From assembly GCA_029551145.1 (NCBI GenBank), contig JAKPGA010000032.1:34698-98697 (forward strand): DNA of 64,000 nt, read 5' to 3'. Origin of the DNA: Thermotogota bacterium (GTDB lineage Bacteria > Thermotogota > Thermotogae > Thermotogales > DSM-5069). Made by a program: the position numbers and the translations under genes. The notes beneath the pieces were generated by a model. That model did no database searches and was not told the origin of the DNA. It saw nothing but the letters and a program-made list of their open reading frames with translations. Below, one piece after another: positions 41,890-52,319 of the stretch (positions within the stretch are counted from its first letter, which is position 1; each line of letters starts with the position of its first letter).

Positions 41890-42897
41890 TCAATGCATAC
41901 TTACAATGACTTTCAGATTCTCCGGTCTCATCGCCGCTTCAAAAGCACTTTCAATTTGATCCAGTGTGAATTGAGACGTGATCAATTTCGAGTATGTTTC
42001 GTGACGAATCTTCAATTCCCCAAACGCATCGTTGAAGTCTTGTACAGAGAATCCGAAACTTCCTATCAAATCGATCTCTTCGTAGTGTACGTAGTAGGGA
42101 TCAATATGGACCTTGACAGATCTTGGCATCCCTCCAAACAATTCTACCTTTCCTCCTGGTCTCACACAATTGAAAACCTCTTGTACGATATCTGCCGATT
42201 CAGTCGCAATAACTGAATGGTCGAATTTCCCATTTCTCGCCGAAAACTCCGATAGGGATACAGTGTTTGCATCAATTGTCAGGAAACCAAGCGCTTGTGC
42301 CTTAACTACTCGGGTTTTGTTGACTTCCGACAGAGTCACTTCACAACCTTTGTCGCGAAGAAACATACTAATCATCAGACCCATGGGACCGGCTCCGACA
42401 ACAAGAACTTTCCGACCGTCTTGAATAGATAATCTCTTTACACCATGAATGGCACAGGCAAGGGGTTCTGTTAGTGTCGCAAGCACTTTGTTCACTCCGT
42501 GATCAAGTTCTGCCATAGTTTTTCTAATCAACTCTACTGGAACCAAAATGTACTCAGCAAATGCTCCATTGAACCATACTTTGTTCTTGCACAACTCTGA
42601 GAAACCTCTTTTACAGAATTCACAATTGCCACATCCAAGATAAGGAGGTACCGCAAAAGTTCTTCCCAACAAATCACCGTCGCTGGCATCGTTCACTCTC
42701 ACAACTGTTCCAACTACTTCATGGCCAAGGATACATGGTGGTTGGAAAAAAGGATGTCCTCGTTTGTAGGTTTTTAAATCAGTACCGCAAACCCCGACAG
42801 CATCAACTTTCAAAACTAACGTGCCAGTTGTCATTTCTGGCGTATCGATCTCTTCAATTTCTATTCTGTTAATTCCTTTATAGATAGCCGCTTTCAC
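41890..42897 (-). CDS. Zinc-dependent medium-chain dehydrogenase (sorbitol dehydrogenase-like)
   Basis: 335 residues from GTG 42897 (GGGAGGAAGG upstream). Catalytic zinc Cys in GVCGTDLKTYKRG, GHEVVGTV with the Glu ligand, structural zinc lobe CGNCEFCKRGFSELCKNK (four Cys), and the Rossmann loop VLVVGAGPMGLMISMFL. Oxidises a polyol or sugar to a keto form. With the kinase and aldolase of this locus it would make polyol, then ketose, then ketose phosphate, then cleavage products. Confidence 0.92.
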   Translation of the reverse strand: MKAAIYKGINRIEIEEIDTPEMTTGTLVLKVDAVGVCGTDLKTYKRGHPFFQPPCILGHEVVGTVVRVNDASDGDLLGRTFAVPPYLGCGNCEFCKRGFSELCKNKVWFNGAFAEYILVPVELIRKTMAELDHGVNKVLATLTEPLACAIHGVKRLSIQDGRKVLVVGAGPMGLMISMFLRDKGCEVTLSEVNKTRVVKAQALGFLTIDANTVSLSEFSARNGKFDHSVIATESADIVQEVFNCVRPGGKVELFGGMPRSVKVHIDPYYVHYEEIDLIGSFGFSVQDFNDAFGELKIRHETYSKLITSQFTLDQIESAFEAAMRPENLKVIVSMH

Positions 42898-42942
42898 TTG
42901 CCTTCCTCCCGAGATTATCTGAAGTTTTCACTACAAATAACA

Positions 42943-42959
42943 GGGGCCGTTCAGGCCCC
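42943..42959 (-). terminator. Hairpin between the molybdopterin-fold gene and the dehydrogenase gene
   Basis: Stem GGGGCC / GGCCCC with a 5-nt loop, 10 bases after the stop of the upstream gene. The minus-strand continuation TGTTATTTG is a weak U-tract. Probably attenuates readthrough from the aldolase-phosphoesterase part into the dehydrogenase-transport part. Confidence 0.55.
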
Positions 42960-42969
42960 ATTTAAGCTT

Positions 42970-43452
42970 TCACATTTCTACTCTTATTCCCACTACCCAC
43001 CACGCCCAGTTGTCCTTCGGATAGGTCTTCTCAAGCTCTGGATAAGTAGATATGGGGTACACAAGTTTTAGTGGACCACCTTGGTTCTGTGGCAGATCTC
43101 TCCCCTTATTAGCATATGCAAGCATTATGGGGAACAATTTTGCATCCTTTACGGCTATGACAAACTCTTTCTTATCAGAACATATCAGTACCACATTCTT
43201 TGCATTTGATGGGTAACCAACGTAATTGAGTAGCTCAATGAGTTCTATTCCTTGATAGAAACATTCTCCCATCCATGGATCCTGTACAACATAGGTGGTC
43301 CCCTTCAGTTTCTTTAGTTCATCAAGTGTGAACTCATAAGACGTTTCCGTGTTCTTGAGCGCGATCACGCCGGTGACAGTAAGTACTGCATCCGCGAAGA
43401 CGGCACCAGCACAAAGTAACACCGCCACAAACAGCAACACTTCTTTTCTCAT
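42970..43452 (-). CDS. Exported molybdopterin-oxidoreductase-fold protein
   Basis: 160 residues with a signal peptide (RKEVLLFVAVLLCAGAVFA). The mature part matches the small Oxidored_molyb-like domain: LTVTGVIALKNTETSYEFTL, ELKKLKGTTYVVQDPW, YQGIELIELLNYVGYPSNAK, GPLKLVYPISTYPE, WAWWVVGIRVEM. The Cys that binds Mo in sulfite-oxidase relatives is not evident (WMGECFYQGI has one Cys in another place), so cofactor binding is doubtful. Located between an exported phosphoesterase and a dehydrogenase; function unknown. Confidence 0.72.
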   Translation of the reverse strand: MRKEVLLFVAVLLCAGAVFADAVLTVTGVIALKNTETSYEFTLDELKKLKGTTYVVQDPWMGECFYQGIELIELLNYVGYPSNAKNVVLICSDKKEFVIAVKDAKLFPIMLAYANKGRDLPQNQGGPLKLVYPISTYPELEKTYPKDNWAWWVVGIRVEM

Positions 43453-43474
43453 ACTTCTTCCCTCCTACCAGATT

Positions 43475-45094
43475 CTATTTCTGGATGAGCCCTTCATCCA
43501 GATAGATTCTTAGCGGTTCTGCAGTAGCCCATGGGTCTTTAGCTATTCCCGTCAAATTATAGGTTGTCGTGTCTGCGAGCCTGCGCACAATCTCCGAGCT
43601 ACTCATTTTCACCATCAATCCGTCAGTTCCATCATGAAAGGATACCGAGGAACCATACTTAGCTACTGGTTTGGCTCCAACAACAGTTACAAGCCTGCCC
43701 TGGAAGCATTCAGCATAATCCTTCATCTGCTCAAATGTCACGAATCTGTTGTCAACCCAGAAAGATCTTGCTTTTCTTATGGCACTCTCAGAGTCTTCCA
43801 GAATCAAATCGTGGACACCTTTGTCCAAGTAACTGACATTCAAGTAATAGACATACTCTGTCCAGCTCTTTCTTATGATGACAATTGGCTGTATAGACAA
43901 CTTTGAACCATCAATGCTTACTGTTGGCTGCTGTAAAAACTTTGAGGTGACTATTCTGAACGGTACAATCCCAGACAGGATACCATCAAGCGGAAATTCA
44001 AACCACACAGAAGGTTCATCAGTAATGTGAATATATGCATAGTTCAATGAATTTCTATCCATTTCGAATAGTGTGTAGCCAAACTCATCGCCGGTCGGAG
44101 ATGGTCCCTCCCACCAAGCTCCAGATACTGCGCCACATGTCAACTGTAAATATGGGTAGTCAGAAAGTCTTATCATTGAGTGCCAATGTCCCGAAATATG
44201 AGCAGTGATGCGCAAATCCACAAACATTTTTCTGAGTGCCCTATTATTTTCCGAATCTGCCAGATCATAGAGTGGTTCGTGGGACAAGACAATTATCCGT
44301 TGGTCATCTCTAACCAGTGTCAAATCGTTTTTAAGCCAATCAAGTTGCATGTCGTCGATCCCATAAATTAATGATCCATTTGCTGATGAATGGGTATCGA
44401 GCACGACAAAATGAGCACCACATCTATTGAACGAGTAGTATCTTGGCCCAAATATATCTTCGTAGATGCCAACCGGTCTTTGAATCTTGCTATTAAACTC
44501 ATGATTTCCAACTGCATAGAAGACATCCGTACCTATTCTATTCATGTAATTCTTAACCCGTAGAAGTTGCCCTTGAGCCAATTCATCACTGATGTCTCGA
44601 ACGCTTGCTCCCAAATCACCAAGGACTATCACGAAGGATGGATGGATCTCAGACAGATTTCGTACCAGCTTCTCCATATATTCATCAGCGCAGTACTTCA
44701 TGGATCGATCCTTCAGAGCCTGTGAGAATATTTCTGGGTTCTCAGCATAGTGGAGATCTGCGACGACGGCAAAAACACCATTGCAAACGCATTTCGTGAG
44801 TCCGAAGTGAATCTCGCTTTCTTTAGTCGACGCGTACCACCTATTAGTATAAGTGTAACCATCAGGGAGTATCACGAAAACGAATGGTTGGTCTGTATCC
44901 AAAGAAAATGTCCCCTGGTCATCAGTGCTAAGAATAACCTTTCCATCAGAAATCAAACATCCTGCTAATCCTTTTTCATCGTTATCAAAGACACCGTTGG
45001 CATTCAGATCAAAAAATGCTTTTCCAGTAACCCCAAGAGCGTGTATCGATAACAGAATCAAAAGAAATAAGAAAACTTTCGCAAAATCCTTCAT
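43475..45094 (-). CDS. Exported metallophosphoesterase with N- and C-terminal accessory domains
   Basis: 539 residues with signal peptide (KVFLFLLILLSIHALGVTG). After it an SdrD-B-like beta domain (KAFFDLNANGVFDNDEKGLA). The calcineurin-like core has DLHYAE (DxH), VIVLGDLGASV (GD), AVGNHEFN (GNHE), VLSHEPLYDL and HISGHWHSM (GHxH): the full di-metal set. C-terminal part ends in an OB-fold-like domain (LVTVVGAKPVAKYGSSVSFH, TYNLTGIAKDPWA). It would remove phosphate or cleave phosphodiesters outside the cytoplasm, possibly freeing the transported sugar from a phosphorylated or nucleotide form. Confidence 0.85.
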   Translation of the reverse strand: MKDFAKVFLFLLILLSIHALGVTGKAFFDLNANGVFDNDEKGLAGCLISDGKVILSTDDQGTFSLDTDQPFVFVILPDGYTYTNRWYASTKESEIHFGLTKCVCNGVFAVVADLHYAENPEIFSQALKDRSMKYCADEYMEKLVRNLSEIHPSFVIVLGDLGASVRDISDELAQGQLLRVKNYMNRIGTDVFYAVGNHEFNSKIQRPVGIYEDIFGPRYYSFNRCGAHFVVLDTHSSANGSLIYGIDDMQLDWLKNDLTLVRDDQRIIVLSHEPLYDLADSENNRALRKMFVDLRITAHISGHWHSMIRLSDYPYLQLTCGAVSGAWWEGPSPTGDEFGYTLFEMDRNSLNYAYIHITDEPSVWFEFPLDGILSGIVPFRIVTSKFLQQPTVSIDGSKLSIQPIVIIRKSWTEYVYYLNVSYLDKGVHDLILEDSESAIRKARSFWVDNRFVTFEQMKDYAECFQGRLVTVVGAKPVAKYGSSVSFHDGTDGLMVKMSSSEIVRRLADTTTYNLTGIAKDPWATAEPLRIYLDEGLIQK

Positions 45095-45115
45095 GTAGGT
45101 CCCCCCTATTGTTCA

Positions 45116-45856
45116 CTATCTGCCATGTACGCAGTCGACAAGTTCTCTCACATATTCAGCTACGTTTGCAGCCTGGAAGACATTCCTGCCAAAAGCCACT
45201 CCCTTTGCGCCGCAATTGATAGCCTGTTTTGCCATATCCAAAGCATCCATATCTTTCGGTCCTCCAGCAATCAAAACTGGTACCGGAACAGCATTTGTTA
45301 TCTCGCGAAAAGTATCCGCCCCAGTGTAATAAGTCTTTACCGCATCAGCTCCCATTTCGAAGACGGCTCTTGCACCGGTGGCAATGTAATTAGCATCAAC
45401 AAATTTATTTTGATCTTGTACAAGGACTTCAACAAACAGCGGTACGCCGTACTTATAACATTGTTCGGCCGTTTTCGCAACAATTTCAAGTGAGGCACTC
45501 TCACCATTTCCTCCTATGAAGCACATCGCAATTACTGCATCTGCACCCAGCGCTAACGCATGCTCCACAGATGTTGTGAGTCTGTGATAATCAAAGACTG
45601 GACTGTAATTGGTCGATGCTCCCGTTATTCTAAGAATAATACCGACATCACCAGGCAGAAGATCAGAATACTTGACCAGTACACCGGGATTCAAAATCAT
45701 GGCATCCGGCTTACCTTTAACCACTTCGCGAATTGTATTTCCAATATCGACAATACCCGGTATCGGTCCTTGAAACTGACCGTGATCCAAAGCTGCCACA
45801 ACCGACTTACCATCTGATTTGAAGATCCTTCGCAACCTCACTGATTTTCCACTCAT
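45116..45856 (-). CDS. LsrF/DhnA-family (class I) aldolase or thiolase
   Basis: 246 residues from ATG 45856 (an in-frame start 11 codons upstream lies in the operator). TIM-barrel landmarks of the COG1830 family: VVAALDHGQFQGPIPG, PDAMILNPGVL, FVEVLVQDQNKFVD, the Schiff-base lysine in GADAVKTYYTGADTF, VPVLIAGGPKDMDALD and GAKGVAFGRNVFQAAN (phosphate binding). Relatives are class I fructose-1,6-bisphosphate aldolase, LsrF and 2-amino-3,7-dideoxyheptulosonate synthase. First gene of the catabolic locus, so a dedicated cleavage step on the kinase product is likely. Confidence 0.87.
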   Translation of the reverse strand: MSGKSVRLRRIFKSDGKSVVAALDHGQFQGPIPGIVDIGNTIREVVKGKPDAMILNPGVLVKYSDLLPGDVGIILRITGASTNYSPVFDYHRLTTSVEHALALGADAVIAMCFIGGNGESASLEIVAKTAEQCYKYGVPLFVEVLVQDQNKFVDANYIATGARAVFEMGADAVKTYYTGADTFREITNAVPVPVLIAGGPKDMDALDMAKQAINCGAKGVAFGRNVFQAANVAEYVRELVDCVHGR

Positions 45857-45872
45857 GACCGTCAATCCTTTC

Positions 45873-45894
45873 ACATATGTTCTGCACATATGTG
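45873..45894 (-). promoter_or_regulatory. Doubled palindrome upstream of the aldolase gene (candidate SorC operator)
   Basis: Two copies of ACATATGT (45873-45880 and 45886-45893) 13 bp apart, the second in the perfect decamer CACATATGTG (45885-45894). It lies about 20-40 bp before the aldolase ATG and next to a TATTAT -10-like element (45900-45895, minus). Arrangement and position fit an operator; assignment to the SorC gene of the same locus is inference. Confidence 0.6.
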
Positions 45895-46218
45895 ATAATA
45901 CATAGCGAGTGTTACATTCTATATACGCTTATGTAACCCACCGGTGACAGGCCTGACGCTTAGAACAGCAATACTGCCTTCCAATCATGTTGGTGGATTT
46001 CCGAGGGTCCGACAATCTCTTCAAAGTAGATATGCTCGGTTTGTGGGAATTTGAAACTTTCAAAGGGTATCTTTCAGCCACCAGATTTGAAAGGGGAGCG
46101 GTAACCTCCAAAGACTTGTGAGAAACAAAAGTGTCGAACAGATTCACTGTATCCGACTGGTTATAACAAAACTCACTATCAGCGCTGTGTGAAATAACAG
46201 GTGTACATAAAGAACAAA
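45895..46218. other. Intergenic region with a possible gene remnant
   Basis: About 320 nt between the aldolase gene and the groEL terminator. A plus-strand frame from about 45957 to 46121 reads protein-like (RLEQYCLPIMLVDFRGSDN ... KGYLSATRFERGAVTSKDL, then TGA) and could be the end of a decayed gene. It has no start with a ribosome binding site and I do not recognise the family. The opposite 72-codon frame (45929-46147) seems less natural. Confidence 0.35.
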
Positions 46219-46242
46219 AAGGAGGGCTTTAGTGCCCTCCTT
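46219..46242 (-). terminator. Terminator of groESL
   Basis: 9-bp stem AAGGAGGGC / GCCCTCCTT with a 6-nt loop; on the minus strand followed by TTTGTTC after the stem's own T residues. 16 bases after the groEL stop. Confidence 0.85.
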
Positions 46243-46258
46243 GATCTATCTTTCTCCA

Positions 46259-47881
<1,623 letters not shown>

Positions 47882-47893
47882 TTACTCCTCCTT

Positions 47894-48163
47894 TCACTCT
47901 TCGACCTTTGCAAGAATATCATTCGCATCAATGATGATGTAGTCAACATCATCGATCTTGATCTCTGTTCCCGCATACTTGGAGAAAATCACCTTGTCTC
48001 CAGCCTTCACATCGATGTTTTCAACCTTTTCCCCAACAGCAATTACCTCAGCTTTCATGGGTTTTTCCTTTGCTGAGTCTGGTAGAACTATGCCTCCCTC
48101 GGTTCTCTTTTCCTCTTTCAAGGGTTTGATCAACAACCTTTCGCCAAGTGGCGTAACTTTCAT
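47894..48163 (-). CDS. groS: Co-chaperonin GroES (10 kDa)
   Basis: 89 residues. Caps the GroEL ring. [20 protein letters not shown], the mobile loop [13 protein letters not shown] (residues about 23-35), [20 protein letters not shown] and [35 protein letters not shown] precedes the ATG. Controlled by the CIRCE element upstream. Confidence 0.97.
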   Translation of the reverse strand: MKVTPLGERLLIKPLKEEKRTEGGIVLPDSAKEKPMKAEVIAVGEKVENIDVKAGDKVIFSKYAGTEIKIDDVDYIIIDANDILAKVEE

Positions 48164-48194
48164 AGAGCAGACCTCCTTTCATTTTTTGTAAATT

Positions 48195-48226
48195 TTATCA
48201 CTCTAAGGTTGTGAGTGCTAATTATA
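48195..48226 (-). promoter_or_regulatory. CIRCE operator (HrcA site) and -10 of groESL
   Basis: TTATCACTC-N9-GAGTGCTAA at 48195-48221, one mismatch from the CIRCE consensus TTAGCACTC-N9-GAGTGCTAA. On the minus strand a TATAAT (48226-48221) overlaps its edge; the -35 is weak. HrcA bound here would block heat-shock transcription. No hrcA gene is in the window. Confidence 0.92.
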
Positions 48227-48443
48227 GAATACACCACTCACGGTAAGTAATCAAGTATCATTTTGATCAAATATTACTGACTAAGGCAAATTAGACACAA
48301 ATATGTGCGGATAGCATCTGTTATAAAGCCATTATCTCTTCAAATCAATTATTTTTGTCTCCACATCACTTGAGTCTGTAGATCAGCGAAAGATTCAACA
48401 CGATTTTCCATGGTAGAATTTTGCTAATCGGAGGGGTAGATGA

Positions 48444-49304
48444 ATGAACAAAAATCTCATCATAAGAGAATACATATTGGCGACCGTTGGTGTGGTGATA
48501 ACGGCTATCGGGCTTGTAGCCTTTCTGATACCAAACAATATAGCTGCAGGTGGTGCGAGTGGTCTTGCCATGGTCTTGAATGGTGTTATCAAACTGCCGG
48601 TCGGCGTATGGATGTATGTGATAAACGGCCTGTTGTTTCTTATCGCCACTCTCACAATTGGTTTTGATTTCAGTGTGAAAACCATATACTGCACTTTTCT
48701 GATAACTTTCTGCGTGGATCTTTTTGATAGATTCATCAAGATACCGAAGTATGTCGCGGGAGACATGATGCTTGCAGTTTTCTTTGGAGATGTCCTCACT
48801 GCAATTGGTATGGCCATTACTTTCACACAAAACGCCTCGACGGGTGGAACCGATATAATCGCAAGACTGTTGAATAGGTACTACGCCGCACCAATGGGAA
48901 CAACGCTCCTGATAGTCGATTTCATCATTGGTGTCCTTGCCGGTCTCACATTCGGTGCAAGAACAGGCATGTATGCGATCTTGGCAATCATAATAAACGG
49001 CATGACGATCGATTTTGTAATGAAAGGCATCGAGACTTCAACTCAGGTCATTGTGATATCGGAAAAAGATCAGCAGATAGCAGATTTTGTTCTAAATCAA
49101 CTGAAAAGGGGTGCGACATACCTGAACGGTTACGGAGCGTACACCAAGAAACAAAGAAAGATATTGTTGATAGTCCTTAGAAGAAGAGAACTTGGTGAAC
49201 TGATCTCGTTCATCCGAAAGACCGACAAGAACTCTTTCATAATCGTCAACGAAGCACGTTATACCTTCGGCGAAGGGTTTCAGAATATCAGAAATGTTTT
49301 CTGA
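48444..49304 (+). CDS. YitT-family membrane protein
   Basis: 286 residues from ATG 48444 (GGAGGGG eight bases upstream). Five to six N-terminal helices (YILATVGVVITAIGLVAFLI, GGASGLAMVLNGVIKLPVGV, FFGDVLTAIGMAITFTQNAS, GGTDIIARLLNRY) followed by the C-terminal DUF2179 cytoplasmic domain (KGIETSTQVIVISEKDQQIA, RGATYLNGYGAYTKKQRKIL). Conserved family of unknown transport function. Divergent from groESL. Confidence 0.9.
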   Translation: MNKNLIIREYILATVGVVITAIGLVAFLIPNNIAAGGASGLAMVLNGVIKLPVGVWMYVINGLLFLIATLTIGFDFSVKTIYCTFLITFCVDLFDRFIKIPKYVAGDMMLAVFFGDVLTAIGMAITFTQNASTGGTDIIARLLNRYYAAPMGTTLLIVDFIIGVLAGLTFGARTGMYAILAIIINGMTIDFVMKGIETSTQVIVISEKDQQIADFVLNQLKRGATYLNGYGAYTKKQRKILLIVLRRRELGELISFIRKTDKNSFIIVNEARYTFGEGFQNIRNVF

Positions 49305-49354
49305 AGACTTCAAACCAAGTCTTTGAACAGCAGAAAATCTTGTGAGGTGATAAC

Positions 49355-49555
49355 TTGAAAATAATCTCAAACATTCTGTTCTTTGCTGGATCTGGTGTGT
49401 TGTTGTTTGCGATTCTGAGTTTTGAGCTCGGGTTGAAGGCAATGAAAAACGATGAAAAGGAAAAGATGAAAGGTCACAACAACCGTGGCTGGAAGGCTTT
49501 GTTGCTGTGTGGAATGATGTACGCTTTGTCTTTTGTCACTGCTTTGTTTGTTTGA
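49355..49555 (+). CDS. Small membrane protein
   Basis: 66 residues from TTG 49355, directly behind GAGGTGATAAC. Two hydrophobic helices (SNILFFAGSGVLLFAILSFE and WKALLLCGMMYALSFVTALFV) joined by a charged loop (KAMKNDEKEKMKGHNNRG). Same strand as and 50 nt after the YitT gene; the last 20 nt overlap the convergent flippase-like gene. No family recognised. Confidence 0.62.
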   Translation: MKIISNILFFAGSGVLLFAILSFELGLKAMKNDEKEKMKGHNNRGWKALLLCGMMYALSFVTALFV

Positions 49556-50546
49556 AGCTCAGCAATACCTTTGAAAGCAACAAGGATCCCGCGATGATCA
49601 CGGCGTAATATGTGATCAGCCTCCAGGTTATGACCGTCGCGACAACAATATCACGCGAAGATATGTTCTTAAACATCATGTAGAAAGCACCTTCAATTCC
49701 ACCTGAAGATCCAGGCGTGGGCAAGAAATAGACAACCATTGTCATCGCAAGCATTGCCGCCAAGAACTCAAGATAGTTTATTTTCTGAAAACCAAAGCTC
49801 AGCATAAGTATATACGGAACTGTCATTGTCAAAAGTATCTCCAAAGCAGTTAACAACATATTGATTATCAACAGCGGTTTTGATGACATCCAGAGGTTTT
49901 TGAGTAGCTCAAAGTAATTGAACAGAGAATCAACGGTCTTCTTGAAAACCAGTTCTGTGTCTTTCTTGGTCAGACGAGAAATGAACTTGGTGAGGAATTT
50001 CGAGGTAAAGATTTTGTAGGTGAAACTCTTAGAAAAGATCAGGAGTATGAAAAACACATAGATAGCGCTGGTGAGTGTGAGACCGGTGTAAATCAGAAAA
50101 GCTGAACCATTGTCAGATATCAACCTCTTGCCTCTGAAAAGAATTAGAACAAAAGAACTCGTGATCATCAAAGTCAACGAGGTGATGAATTTAACGCCAA
50201 TCGCCATCGATGATCTTTCTATCGGGATGTTGTTTTTCACCAGATGGTATATCTGAAAAGGCTGGCCTCCTGCTGAGAAAGGAGTTATGGCACTTGTGTA
50301 GAGCCCAAGAACGGTGTTTTGAAAGCATAACAGGTAGCTTATCTTGACTCCATCATGTGACAGCAGAATTTTCGTTCTAAACGCATCAATAATCATGAAA
50401 ACAATGTAAGTACAACACGCAATTGAAAAGATCCCAAAATCAATGGATCTGAATGCCACAAGAAGCGTATCTTTTGCGCCAAACAGCGATATAAGCCCTG
50501 TCATTCCCAAACTCAGAATAACGCCGAGTAGTATTTTCGTTCGCAC
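49536..50546 (-). CDS. UPF0104 / lysylphosphatidylglycerol-synthase-TM-like membrane protein
   Basis: 336 residues from GTG 50546. About eight hydrophobic helices. Family landmarks: LGLYTSAITPFSAGGQPFQI (periplasmic/cytoplasmic reentrant region), YHLVKNNIPIERSSMAIGVK, and VVYFLPTPGSSGGIEGAFYM near the C-terminus. Related to the flippase half of MprF and to YbhN; a lipid translocation role is probable but not proven. Divergent from mreB. Confidence 0.86.
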   Translation of the reverse strand: MRTKILLGVILSLGMTGLISLFGAKDTLLVAFRSIDFGIFSIACCTYIVFMIIDAFRTKILLSHDGVKISYLLCFQNTVLGLYTSAITPFSAGGQPFQIYHLVKNNIPIERSSMAIGVKFITSLTLMITSSFVLILFRGKRLISDNGSAFLIYTGLTLTSAIYVFFILLIFSKSFTYKIFTSKFLTKFISRLTKKDTELVFKKTVDSLFNYFELLKNLWMSSKPLLIINMLLTALEILLTMTVPYILMLSFGFQKINYLEFLAAMLAMTMVVYFLPTPGSSGGIEGAFYMMFKNISSRDIVVATVITWRLITYYAVIIAGSLLLSKVLLSFKQTKQ

Positions 50547-50645
50547 AACGCATCACCTTTTTGCCTTATTACTTTACCACGATCTGTTCTTTTTTCAACC
50601 TTCGTGATAGAATTTAGCTGAATCGTATCGATGGAGGATGATGCT

Positions 50646-51659
50646 GTGAACATGAGACGAGACCTCGGCATAGATCTTGGAACTGCCAACACACTTGTTT
50701 ATGTTAAAGGAAAGGGCATTGTCATAAATGAACCGTCGGTTGTCGCGATCAACGCAGACACAGGTGAGGTCCTCAAAGTTGGTATGGAAGCAAAGATGAT
50801 GCTCGGAAAAACTCCCGCCTCGATAATAGCCTTGCGACCTCTAAGAGATGGTGTGATCGCCGATTACGAAGTCGCTCTTTCAATGCTCAAGTATTTCATC
50901 GGCAAGACTAAGCCCACGATGTCCTTTTTCAAACCAAGAGTGGTGATAGGTGTACCGATTGGCATCACCGACGTCGAAAGGCGTGCCATACTTGAGGCAG
51001 GGCTTGAGGCAGGTGCTTCGAGAGTTTTCTTGATAGAAGAACCCATGGCAAGTGCAATAGGCATAGATCTCGATGTTGAAGAACCGAACGGAAACATGAT
51101 TGTAGATATAGGCGGTGGGACAACAGAGGTCGCTGTGATCTCGCTTGGTAGTATTGTTGTTTGGGATTCAATAAGAATTGCGGGAGACGAGATGGACGAA
51201 GCGATAGTTCAGTACGTTAGAGAGACCTATCGAATAGCAATAGGCGAGAGAACAGGAGAAAAGATAAAAATAGATATTGGGAATGTTTACAAAACTGAAG
51301 AGTACGACGCATTGGAAACAGTTGTGACCGGTATCGATCTTTCGACAGGATTACCAAGAAGAACTATCCTCAAGGGCGGCGAGATACGTGAGGCACTCAT
51401 GATACCCATCGCGGCTGTAATCGACAGCATAAAAGCCACTCTAGAAAGAACTCCGCCCGAACTTGCAACAGATATCGTGGAACGTGGAATAGTCGCAACA
51501 GGAGGCGGTTCCTTACTCCGAGGTATAGACAAATTGATCGAAAAGGAGACTGGTATAAAGGTCGTGCGAGCAGAGGACCCGATGACCTGTGTGGCAAAGG
51601 GCGCTGGTAAGGTCCTCGAAAAGGTAGAGATACTGAAAAAGCTTCAGCAGGTGGACTGA
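50646..51659 (+). CDS. mreB: Rod shape-determining actin homologue MreB
   Basis: 337 residues from GTG 50646 (GGAGG eight bases upstream; ATG 50652 close behind). Actin-fold ATP site: [20 protein letters not shown], then [59 protein letters not shown] and [20 protein letters not shown]. Polymerises under the membrane to guide side-wall synthesis. Abuts mreC (stop-start TGAATG). Confidence 0.97.
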   Translation: MNMRRDLGIDLGTANTLVYVKGKGIVINEPSVVAINADTGEVLKVGMEAKMMLGKTPASIIALRPLRDGVIADYEVALSMLKYFIGKTKPTMSFFKPRVVIGVPIGITDVERRAILEAGLEAGASRVFLIEEPMASAIGIDLDVEEPNGNMIVDIGGGTTEVAVISLGSIVVWDSIRIAGDEMDEAIVQYVRETYRIAIGERTGEKIKIDIGNVYKTEEYDALETVVTGIDLSTGLPRRTILKGGEIREALMIPIAAVIDSIKATLERTPPELATDIVERGIVATGGGSLLRGIDKLIEKETGIKVVRAEDPMTCVAKGAGKVLEKVEILKKLQQVD

Positions 51660-52319
51660 ATGGCCTTAAGGAAAGTCAATCAGATCATAGCATTCTTGTT
51701 CATTTTCACATTGATCTTTGTGCTTGACGTACTGTCTTTCCACAGAGTCAGTTCGGTCCTGTATTCATTTTTCCATCCCATGACCGTTCTACCTTTCAAA
51801 AGTAGGGTACTGGCACTACACATTCTGGAAGGAATAAAAATCTCTTTGAACCAGAACAATGTCGAAACAAACAATCAGCAAATGCAGTCTTCATCAGAAG
51901 GTTTTCCTGTTCTGGGACTCAGAGAACAGTACATTGTCATGGCCGGAGAGTCAAAACCGGGAGATATCGCTGTGGATCCCGACAACAAGTCTTTGGTTGG
52001 AGTCGTGAGAAGTTCCGACAGACAAGTAAGCTGGATAGAATCGGTATTCTCCCCGAATGTGATTGTGCAAGTAACAGTTGAATCTTCGACACTGAAAATA
52101 GACGGCGAACTGTTTTTTGGCAACAGGCTCAGAATCTATGAAAACGCCGATGTGATTGGCTTTGAGGTGAAGATATCCGATGTTTTCACATGTGGAACAC
52201 TCCTGAGAAATATGGGATTTGAAAAACTCGGCAAAGTCGTTGATAGAGATGGGCCGTACTATGTGGTTGACAACAATTTCAACGTCCCGTCTCGTCTTGT
52301 GATTTTCCCTGGGTATTGA
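51660..52319 (+). CDS. mreC: Rod shape-determining protein MreC (short form)
   Basis: 219 residues, shorter than the usual 270-300. N-terminal membrane helix (IIAFLFIFTLIFVLDVLSFH), a short linker, then the periplasmic beta region (YIVMAGESKPGDIAVDPDNK, LVGVVRSSDRQVSWIESVFS, NVIVQVTVESSTLKIDGELF, GTLLRNMGFEKLGKVVDRDG). The coiled-coil part is much reduced. Links MreB to the extracellular elongasome. No mreD follows; instead the last 41 nt overlap a convergent gene. Confidence 0.85.
   Translation: MALRKVNQIIAFLFIFTLIFVLDVLSFHRVSSVLYSFFHPMTVLPFKSRVLALHILEGIKISLNQNNVETNNQQMQSSSEGFPVLGLREQYIVMAGESKPGDIAVDPDNKSLVGVVRSSDRQVSWIESVFSPNVIVQVTVESSTLKIDGELFFGNRLRIYENADVIGFEVKISDVFTCGTLLRNMGFEKLGKVVDRDGPYYVVDNNFNVPSRLVIFPGY

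Noticed and set aside
45929..46147. Minus-strand 72-codon gene between the aldolase and groEL genes
   Set aside because: No ribosome binding site or family; the plus strand reads more protein-like, and even that is probably a remnant.
48366..48830. Minus-strand frames of 143-154 codons opposite the YitT gene
   Set aside because: They are antisense to a clear membrane-protein gene, have no family resemblance (HTNCSEDISKENCKH-like composition) and no ribosome binding site.
49304..49323. AAGACTT/AAGTCTT hairpin as terminator after the YitT gene
   Set aside because: AT-rich 7-bp stem without a U-tract, followed at once by the small membrane-protein gene.
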